From assembly GCA_000444245.1 (NCBI GenBank), contig ATSW01050443.1, positions 1 to 37,278 of the forward strand: a stretch of DNA of 37,278 nucleotides, given 5' to 3'. The notes under the pieces were generated by a model. That model worked only from the letters and a program-made list of their open reading frames with translations, was not told the origin of the DNA and searched no databases. The translations under genes were made by a program, and so were the position numbers. Within the stretch, counting starts at the first letter, position 1; each line of letters opens with the position of its first letter. The DNA is from Botryllus schlosseri (Eukaryota > Chordata > Ascidiacea > Stolidobranchia > Styelidae). This document shows, in pieces, positions 33,701 to 37,278 of the stretch.

Positions 33701-36176
33701 GGAGTGATGATCTGGGAAAAGCGCGCGAAATTTGAAATTTCGTAAACAGTTGTTCGACAAGCACGATACCAATTCTAAAGCAAGCTAATGTTTACACCTA
33801 ATATCAGAGGTACTCAATTAAAAAAGGCGTACCAATTTCCAAGTAATGCAAAAACTAATTCAATTGAATCACTGACACTACAGGTAGATGTATTTTTCGA
33901 AAATAAATTCAGCCACCAGGACACGGGGGCTATTTCCAACAAAGCGGATGAAAACATAGTTTAAAACTACCTTCAACTTTGGGCGGAGATCATAAAGTTG
34001 GATTGTCGATAAAGTCGATTATGGTGTGTATCAGGCTTTAACAACCCAGGATTACGGAAACCGGTTGATCGCAGCGTATAAAGTTAGTTTTAATCTCATG
34101 AATTAACAAATCGTAATAGCTATCTATAAAAACTGCGTAGATAGCGTATAACATTCCTACGCGCAAACATTCCCGATAATGACCGTGACGATTGTTTCCT
34201 GGGTATCGGCTTCACTAAATAATAAGACAATCAACGAACTATATGTACCCACCATTGCAGAGCGATATATCTATCAATATTCTATAACCCGTTTCTTCGC
34301 GGTACATTACTGATTACGCACGACTTCTATCTCGCGATGATGATAATTAGGGCAAGTTTTTGCAGCTTTTGCAGCTTCCTAAATACTCATAAGTTATGCA
34401 GTATGGTGTTTTAATCTGTTCGAAGGAATCTTATACCGCAAGTTTTTGCAAATTTTCTCCGTTTTATTTTTCATGCAACTTTCTGGAATTTTGATTTGAC
34501 GTACATTCATCCTAGACCGCCGAAAATTATATTTTAATTGGATCAATTTTTTCAGGCTATATTTGATTTTGTTTAAGTCGCCAACATTGAGTTTTGCTGC
34601 AGTGCCTTGGATACGGAACGATTCGAGTATCTCATACCCTCATAATTTCAAGGAACTTTGTAGTGTAAGTGTAACGTTTGTGAAAAATAAATGCAATTTT
34701 TACTGCAACTTTTGTGAAAAATAAGTGCAACTTTCCACGGATTAGACTGCAACAAAAATTTGCCCTAGCGATAATTCTACGTATTATAGTCGCAGCATCT
34801 TTATCAGCAGCCTGCAGTTTCATGCAACAGATTGACAACTGACAGCCAAAACCGCGTTTTCGCATTATGACGCAATAGACAACACCACGTAATTGAAAAC
34901 TCGGGACACCTCCGAGTAATCATCGCACGTAACCTTTTCCAACTTCATTCGTCGCGATTACCAGTTTTTAATCACACGATTAGCATTCTTCCGGACCAGC
35001 TAACTTTATGATCTCCACCTAAAATGCATTCCAATTAGCAGTTATTAATCACGCTATTAGCATTCTCCTGGATCAGCTATCTTTATGATTTACGCCCTAT
35101 AACTAAGAATAATTATTTTGCCTTGACATTGTTCGATTTGGAACTACAGTAGCTTAAAAGCATAACCACTAGAGTAAATAGTGTAACTAAAAAGTAGAAG
35201 TATATAACCTCTGTCTACTATACGCCAAGTCAGTGGCCGCGCAATTACGCATCAACCGACTCTCGCATCAGCTACACAGCAAATATGACGTCACATATCG
35301 ATAATTAACAACCGGAAGCGTCTGTCTTCTCCCTATAGGCCGCGCAATAGATAGCTCTGCTGTATGTAACGATGTTCTAAGACTTTGTGCGAGTTGCGCG
35401 CCCGAGAGGGTAGTAGTAATTTTGGTTGCCTATCGAGTACCCAATCGAAACATTTAAATATGAAGTACATCCACTCATATCTCTATTACCCTTGCATTCT
35501 GTGAAGTATACAAATCATAATGTCGACACAACATAGAAAACACCCAAGAGCTATCGTAGAAGTGATCATTGTAGTCACCGTTGGTGCTCAAGCAGAAGCC
35601 GAAATAACGTCGCAAATTTCTACTGGAGTACAAGTAGCTGTAGATATTTCTAATAATGCAAAACAATTAGGTGTTCCTATAGTTTTGCTTAAAATACTGA
35701 AAACTGTGAAGAATCAAGTAGTAATTGAGTAATTCGTTACTGACTGCCTCTTCATATATGTAAATTCGTACAGAATAGCCTGAGTCGGATTTTAGCAAGA
35801 TTCCATCGCAATCATCAACACCAGCCTAACCTTTACTCTGCAGACTGCACAGGAAAAAGAATCTACGTCAACAAACGCTGTCTGCGCAAGCGCAACAGCC
35901 GTACATTGTACACATCCCAAACCCACCAAAAGCCCGAATCTACGCTTCGGCTTACCGAAAAGCTGCAGTTCACATTCTTGGTGCTTCTTTCCGCCACGCT
36001 GCATTCTGTCAGCGTCACTTCTTCGAATATGTCCGCCTGAAACACAGCGTCACCGCGATCAATCAAAGTTCGGCGCGCAAAGAGCCAAACGCAGGCCTAT
36101 ACTGCCGACGTACGTCTTTCGTCTTGGCGTAGAACAGTCTCCGGGGCCGCAGCTTGAAGTAATGTTGCCGCCATTT
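12622..36176 (-). CDS. DGKD/DGKH: Type II diacylglycerol kinase (delta/eta/kappa group), 26 exons, 5' partial
   Basis: The enzyme phosphorylates diacylglycerol to phosphatidic acid, ending DAG signalling at membranes and supplying phosphatidic acid. Twenty-six exons join in one frame to 1,167 residues. They encode a PH domain (about 1-80, first strand missing), C1-1 (about 96-149), C1-2 (about 167-222), a catalytic domain (about 250-390, with [10 protein letters not shown] and [11 protein letters not shown]), and a low-complexity acidic/Ser-rich linker (about 394-676). An accessory catalytic domain (about 713-900), a helical region, and a SAM domain (about 1096-1160) follow. PH plus two C1 plus split catalytic plus SAM is the signature of type II DGKs. 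SAM domains of DGK-delta and -eta are known to self-assemble and PH/C1 to direct membrane targeting. All 25 junctions are GT..AG with consistent phase, and total length is a multiple of three, so the gene looks intact. The start codon and first PH exon lie right of the window. As a likely invertebrate single copy it may predate the delta/eta/kappa split. Confidence 0.95.
12740..12930. repeat. CAAGTAG-type dispersed repeat in DGK intron 25
   Basis: Words ctactcaagta, gctcaagcacaagt and taaatttctaccc resemble those at 15177, 22730, 31700 and 35600. Borders are vague. Confidence 0.35.
13242..13372 (-). CDS. DGKD/DGKH: DGK exon 25: SAM domain
   Basis: Residues 1095-1138. The exon reads [20 protein letters not shown], then [18 protein letters not shown] and SNDLK. 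It is the core of a SAM domain of DGK-delta/eta type. The donor is AAA|GTGAGT. Confidence 0.96.
13708..13816 (-). CDS. DGKD/DGKH: DGK exon 24: basic linker before SAM
   Basis: Residues 1059-1094. The exon is Thr-rich ([11 protein letters not shown]), then strongly basic ([13 protein letters not shown]), then INMDYN. It joins the helical region to the SAM domain. Confidence 0.9.
13877..13996 (-). CDS. DGKD/DGKH: DGK exon 23: helical region
   Basis: Residues 1019-1058. The exon reads [20 protein letters not shown] then IKWLSSMMC. It is amphipathic helix with heptad-like spacing. The exon is 120 nt, phase 0 at both ends. Confidence 0.92.
14469..14670 (-). CDS. DGKD/DGKH: DGK exon 22: helical region
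   Basis: Residues 951-1018. Opens with an acidic/Ser start ([13 protein letters not shown]), then [20 protein letters not shown] and [19 protein letters not shown]. Corresponds to the helical segment of type II DGKs between accessory domain and SAM. Confidence 0.92.
14937..15073 (-). CDS. DGKD/DGKH: DGK exon 21
   Basis: Residues 906-950. The exon reads [20 protein letters not shown] and then a Glu-rich helix ([17 protein letters not shown]). Human paralogues have [12 protein letters not shown] at the same place. Confidence 0.94.
15177..15450. mobile_element. Possible MITE of the CAAGTAG repeat family
   Basis: The left end cagggccggtcattaacgaag and the right end, read inverted, cagaccttcgttatctac are loosely similar. 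The inside holds ctcaagtagg, gtacttgagtagaaattt and ctacttcaagtggg. No clear target duplication. It lies in DGK intron 20. Confidence 0.35.
15730..15836 (-). CDS. DGKD/DGKH: DGK exon 20: end of accessory domain
   Basis: Residues 870-905. The exon reads [20 protein letters not shown] then [15 protein letters not shown]. It is the highly conserved last strand pair of the DAGKa domain. Confidence 0.97.
15952..16304 (-). CDS. DGKD/DGKH: DGK exon 19: accessory catalytic domain
   Basis: Residues 752-869. The longest exon, 353 nt, reads [66 protein letters not shown] and [15 protein letters not shown]. It is the DAGKa core. Between MQLG and HRIAQCR the chain ([12 protein letters not shown]) is about two residues longer than in human paralogues as I recall them. 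Confidence 0.97.
17435..17551 (-). CDS. DGKD/DGKH: DGK exon 18: start of accessory domain
   Basis: Residues 713-751. The exon reads [20 protein letters not shown] and then [18 protein letters not shown]. This matches the invariant [17 protein letters not shown] of type II enzymes. Confidence 0.97.
17616..17724 (-). CDS. DGKD/DGKH: DGK exon 17
   Basis: Residues 677-712. The exon reads [20 protein letters not shown] and then [15 protein letters not shown]. It directly precedes the accessory domain. Confidence 0.93.
17760..18800. other. DGK intron 16, no other feature seen
   Basis: AT-rich, CpG-poor intron of about 1.1 kb. No repeat border or exon recognised. Confidence 0.5.
18808..18890 (-). 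CDS. DGKD/DGKH: DGK exon 16: Ser/Pro linker
   Basis: Residues 649-676. The exon reads [20 protein letters not shown] then SPKMKAK. It is low-complexity linker between the catalytic halves. It is identified by phase (2 then 1) and by position. Confidence 0.88.
18953..19133 (-). CDS. DGKD/DGKH: DGK exon 15: acidic/Ser-rich linker
   Basis: Residues 589-648. The start [12 protein letters not shown] aligns with human VDEQNAQ. Then follows a stretch of Asp, Ser and Thr ([30 protein letters not shown]). Probably disordered and a likely phosphorylation region. Confidence 0.9.
19414..19489 (-). CDS. DGKD/DGKH: DGK exon 14
   Basis: Residues 564-588. The exon reads [20 protein letters not shown] then EETEK. 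It is a conserved basic helix in the linker of delta/eta enzymes (human LRANSLKKAIRQIIE). Confidence 0.94.
19575..19799 (-). CDS. DGKD/DGKH: DGK exon 13: linker
   Basis: Residues 489-563. A basic head ([12 protein letters not shown]), then [15 protein letters not shown] and a helix-like [16 protein letters not shown]. There is no close match to vertebrate sequence by memory, so it is assigned by splice sites and phase 0/0. It might be alternatively included without frame change. Confidence 0.85.
19926..20421. mobile_element. hAT-like MITE made of GACTCGAGTC words
   Basis: The left end cagggttgtaatgactcgag and the inverted right end caagggctgtaaccaagtc form an imperfect terminal inverted repeat starting CAGGG. 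Flanks catacgag and gatactac agree at 5 of 8 positions, an eroded target duplication. Inside, the palindrome gactcgagtc and variants (gacttggactcggactcgagtc) recur many times near both ends. It lies in DGK intron 12. Confidence 0.6.
20758..20950 (-). CDS. DGKD/DGKH: DGK exon 12
   Basis: Residues 424-488. The exon reads [40 protein letters not shown] and [19 protein letters not shown]. It aligns with human VLCETVKDF and LKEKLDSLLKTLDDES. Probably helical or coiled-coil. Confidence 0.95.
21000..22060. other. DGK intron 11
   Basis: AT-rich and CpG-poor. Contains a short GAT microsatellite (about 21683-21699) and no recognised gene. Confidence 0.5.
22068..22159 (-). CDS. DGKD/DGKH: DGK exon 11
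   Basis: Residues 394-423. The exon reads [20 protein letters not shown] then [10 protein letters not shown]. It corresponds to human [20 protein letters not shown], the segment after the catalytic domain. Confidence 0.93.
22407..22601 (-). CDS. DGKD/DGKH: DGK exon 10: catalytic domain, GTGNDL motif
   Basis: Residues 329-393. The exon reads [40 protein letters not shown] and [24 protein letters not shown] is the second invariant catalytic motif. The donor is AAG|GTGTGA. Confidence 0.98.
22728..22925. repeat. CAAGTAG-type dispersed repeat in DGK intron 9
   Basis: Contains aatttctactcaagcac, gaagtagagatttcaat and catcaagtagaaaac. Same vocabulary as at 12740, 15177 and 35600. Confidence 0.4.
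22950..23534. mobile_element. hAT-like MITE with CACTGGTTCCCGACC ends
   Basis: The left end cactggttcccgacc and the inverted right end cattgattcccgacc share 13 of 15 bases. They resemble the CAGTGGTTCCCAACC termini common in hAT elements. Flanks aacacgac and ctcatgac agree at 5 of 8 positions. No transposase frame is seen. It lies in DGK intron 9. Confidence 0.65.
23873..23981 (-). CDS. DGKD/DGKH: DGK exon 9: catalytic domain, GGDG motif
   Basis: Residues 292-328. The exon reads [20 protein letters not shown] then [20 protein letters not shown] is the ATP-binding glycine motif of DGKs and is intact. Confidence 0.98.
24000..25180. other. DGK intron 8
   Basis: About 1.2 kb of AT-rich sequence. 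No gene or bordered repeat is recognised. Confidence 0.5.
25182..25338 (-). CDS. DGKD/DGKH: DGK exon 8: start of catalytic domain
   Basis: Residues 240-291. The exon reads [20 protein letters not shown], then [20 protein letters not shown] and [27 protein letters not shown] is the opening strand of the DAGKc fold. Confidence 0.97.
26808..27717. mobile_element. hAT MITE, 910 bp, perfect 8-bp target duplication
   Basis: A perfect terminal inverted repeat TAGGGATGGTGTGAAC opens the element and its complement closes it. An exact 8-bp duplication ctaaatac flanks it (26800-26807 and 27718-27725), diagnostic of hAT integration. Subterminal repeats of ggttcacgttcgcgttc type lie at both ends. The middle shows no open transposase frame. 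It sits in DGK intron 7, about 80 bases from the exon 7 donor. The intact duplication and ends suggest a comparatively recent insertion. Confidence 0.92.
26896..26915. promoter_or_regulatory. 20-bp perfect palindrome: two CRE octamers around an E-box
   Basis: The sequence atgacgtcacgtgacgtcat equals its own reverse complement. It contains TGACGTCA twice, with CACGTG in the centre. These are the known consensus sites for CREB/ATF and bHLH factors. The palindrome is seen; any regulatory action is inference. Confidence 0.4.
27799..27901 (-). CDS. DGKD/DGKH: DGK exon 7: end of C1-2
   Basis: Residues 206-239. The exon reads [20 protein letters not shown] then [14 protein letters not shown]. It supplies the last His and Cys ligands of C1-2, then the conserved spacer (human VSVIPPTALNSIDSDG). 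It contains an internal GTAAGA. Confidence 0.95.
28013..28138 (-). CDS. DGKD/DGKH: DGK exon 6: second C1 domain
   Basis: Residues 164-205. The exon reads [20 protein letters not shown] then [19 protein letters not shown]. It gives the first zinc ligands (His, CxxC, CxxC) of C1-2. Confidence 0.97.
28200..29270. other. DGK intron 5
   Basis: About 1.1 kb, AT-rich, CpG-poor. No other feature is recognised. Confidence 0.5.
29280..29386 (-). CDS. DGKD/DGKH: DGK exon 5: end of first C1
   Basis: Residues 128-163. The exon reads [20 protein letters not shown] then [16 protein letters not shown]. It completes C1-1 with Cys, His, Cys and Cys, and then the inter-finger linker. Confidence 0.96.
30295..30427 (-). 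CDS. DGKD/DGKH: DGK exon 4: first C1 domain
   Basis: Residues 84-127. The exon reads [35 protein letters not shown] and [22 protein letters not shown] is the DGK-delta/eta form of C1-1. Confidence 0.97.
30500..33600. other. DGK intron 3: CpG-rich stretch, no exon confirmed
   Basis: About 3.2 kb, clearly richer in CG dinucleotides than introns at 17-30 kb (for example 31170-31620 and 32160-32700). Plus-strand frames here are unrecognised. A minus-strand 60-codon ATG frame (31350-31168) is Cys/Arg-rich and unrecognised. 31700-31815 holds CAAGTAG-type words. An internal promoter is possible but unproven. Confidence 0.4.
33607..33711 (-). CDS. DGKD/DGKH: DGK exon 3: PH domain C-terminal helix
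   Basis: Residues 49-83. The exon reads [20 protein letters not shown] then [15 protein letters not shown]. It ends the PH domain with the invariant Trp of its C-terminal helix. Confidence 0.96.
34348..34767. mobile_element. hAT-like MITE with TAGGGCAA ends
   Basis: The left end tagggcaagtttttgcagc and the inverted right end tagggcaaatttttgttgc form a good inverted repeat. Flanks atgataat and gcgataat match at 6 of 8. Inside, words such as gtgaaaaataagtgcaact repeat. It has no coding frame of note. It lies in DGK intron 2. Confidence 0.75.
35600..35740. repeat. CAAGTAG-type dispersed repeat in DGK intron 2
   Basis: Contains aaatttctactggagtacaagtagctg and gaatcaagtagtaattgag. Related words occur at about 35140-35215 and 33800-33900. 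Confidence 0.4.
35956..36036 (-). CDS. DGKD/DGKH: DGK exon 2: PH domain core
   Basis: Residues 22-48. The exon reads [20 protein letters not shown] then NVNCSFS, close to human [25 protein letters not shown]. Phase 0 at both ends. Confidence 0.97.
36114..36176 (-). CDS. DGKD/DGKH: DGK exon 1 seen: PH domain, first visible exon
   Basis: Residues 1-21 of the visible part. The exon reads [20 protein letters not shown] then D. The acceptor tgcctttcag|AAA shows this is not the first exon of the gene. The missing piece should encode the first PH strand (human EG.L.KQT..FQ). Confidence 0.93.
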
Positions 36177-36189
36177 CTGAAAGGCACGC

Positions 36190-37060
36190 GGAGTTTACAC
36201 ACGGCGATAGCGGTCTCGGGATGGACTTGTGTATTTTATTTTCGGCGACAGACACCATTTCCCACGACATACCAGCGTAGATAACGGAAATTCAAGAGCC
36301 TTTCTAGGGTACGAAATACACGTTCAAATTCGCGTCGAGAACAGAAAACATATAGGTCAGAAACGGAAGCTTGAGTTATTATTGCGTATTCCGCTGTGAT
36401 GTTGGTGATTTGCGCGTTTATTTGCATATTGCAGCGTCTACGCACCAAAATTTTTTAACGTTTTCCAAATTAGATTAGCATTAGAATTACTGAATTCGCA
36501 AAAACTTGGAAATTGAATAAAATCACTATATACAATTATACATACAGTGTTCCCGTAGCATTTCCAGGAAAAACGAAATTAAATTAGAATTAAAATTAGA
36601 GCATAGAAAAACTTGACAGGTGAGATTCGAATTAGACATTTCGCTCTAATTAAATAATTAAACAGTTATCCAAGTCTGATTCGCGCCCTACGGAGCGCTT
36701 GTGAAATTACCACACTATACTTAAAGAGGACTTGGCATGTATGCGGACGTCTAAACGGAAGATTATTAAAAAATATATATTGAGCGAAAATTATTGAAAC
36801 ATCAAGACGTGCGTCCCGCTGATGCATTCTAATGACACTGAAAACGCTGCTTATAGGTAACAGGTGAAATACGCGTGTTCGAATGAATGGAACATATTTG
36901 TAGATCGGCAAAGATACCGACACAGGCTACACTATAATACCTGCAGCATCGGACAGCAATTTCAATGGGCGAAAACGAGTGAAATGCATGCTTATGCTTA
37001 TGACGATATATACCAGGGGCGGAGTGGGTTCTGTCTTAGCGTACCACTCCAGGAAAGCGC
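36190..37060. other. DGK upstream intron, no exon seen
   Basis: No PH-domain start or ATG exon could be found here. 36,705-36,730 (attaccacac...aaagaggac) resembles the left end of the 376-764 element. Confidence 0.45.
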
Positions 37061-37065
37061 TAAAT

Positions 37066-37278
37066 GGAAGAGATAGCGCAGTGGTATATAATCCACAGCT
37101 GCGACACCAACGGGTTTCGGGTTCTAGTCCGACCGAGGTCGACTCCGGAATTCCTAACCAAAAGTGTTGGAGGTTTATCTAGGCTCTTCCTTGCAATCTA
37201 ATCCGCGCAACCGGTGTTTTATAAAAGCCATGAAGTGGGCCGTGCTACAAGTCGGCAGCTACGGAATAAAAATGACTG
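37066..37278 (+). mobile_element. tRNA-derived SINE, running to the window edge
   Basis: A tRNA-like head at about 37066-37135 carries a box A tagcgcagtgg (37074) and a box B ggttctagtcc (37120-37130), 46 bases apart as in a tRNA. A non-tRNA body follows and may continue past the edge. The lack of a clean cloverleaf argues against a functional tRNA gene. Confidence 0.6.

Noticed and set aside
31963-33735. Series of plus-strand open frames in DGK intron 3
   Set aside because: They are short, overlapping, without recognisable domains or splice logic. Open frames are expected by chance in GC-richer sequence.
37010-37060. hAT end (caggggcggag) near the right edge
   Set aside because: Only one end is in the window and no flanking duplication can be tested.
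37066-37135. Genuine tRNA gene
   Set aside because: A and B boxes are present but no clean acceptor stem or cloverleaf forms, and a SINE-like body follows.

Overview
The window is eukaryotic genomic DNA from an animal. It has AT-rich introns with GT..AG borders, a 26-exon chordate-type diacylglycerol kinase gene, tRNA-derived SINE heads and many hAT-like short transposons. The intron size, the repeat-riddled introns and the GC-richer exons would fit an invertebrate deuterostome such as an ascidian. That is an impression; nothing here fixes the species.

Right two thirds (12,622-36,176, minus strand): a type II diacylglycerol kinase of the delta/eta/kappa group. I traced 26 exons whose splice phases all agree, giving 1,167 residues. 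In order they encode most of a PH domain, two C1 zinc fingers, the GGDG-containing catalytic domain, a long linker, the accessory catalytic domain, a helical region and a C-terminal SAM domain. The first exon(s), with the start codon and first PH strand, lie beyond the right edge. Introns carry hAT-like MITEs: a 910-bp element with a perfect 8-bp target duplication, one at 34,348-34,767, one at 22,950-23,534, and one built of GACTCGAGTC words at 19,926-20,421. A diffuse CAAGTAG-type repeat is also present. CpG density looks low from about 17.7 to 30 kb and high from about 30.5 kb to the right edge.

Left third (2,439 to about 7,640, minus strand): a divergent gene whose exons encode degenerate YWTD/LDLR class-B-like propeller blades. 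A cysteine-bearing EGF-like piece follows, and then a 1.4-kb Ser/Thr/Glu-rich exon with five 42-43-residue tandem repeats, which is mucin-like. Most junctions agree in phase; the one around 5,560-5,790 does not resolve. A small minus-strand exon at 1,149-1,221 encodes a clean signal peptide and probably opens another secreted-protein gene running off the left edge.

Between the two genes (about 7.7-12.3 kb) I see no host gene: a LINE 3' coding scrap, a tRNA-derived SINE and old repeats. Two more short hAT-like elements with target duplications lie at 376-764 and 4,234-4,608. A second copy of the latter is cut by the left edge. A second tRNA-derived SINE sits at the right edge. All gene-like features read on the minus strand. 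I found no plus-strand protein gene, no CRISPR array and no virus-like element.
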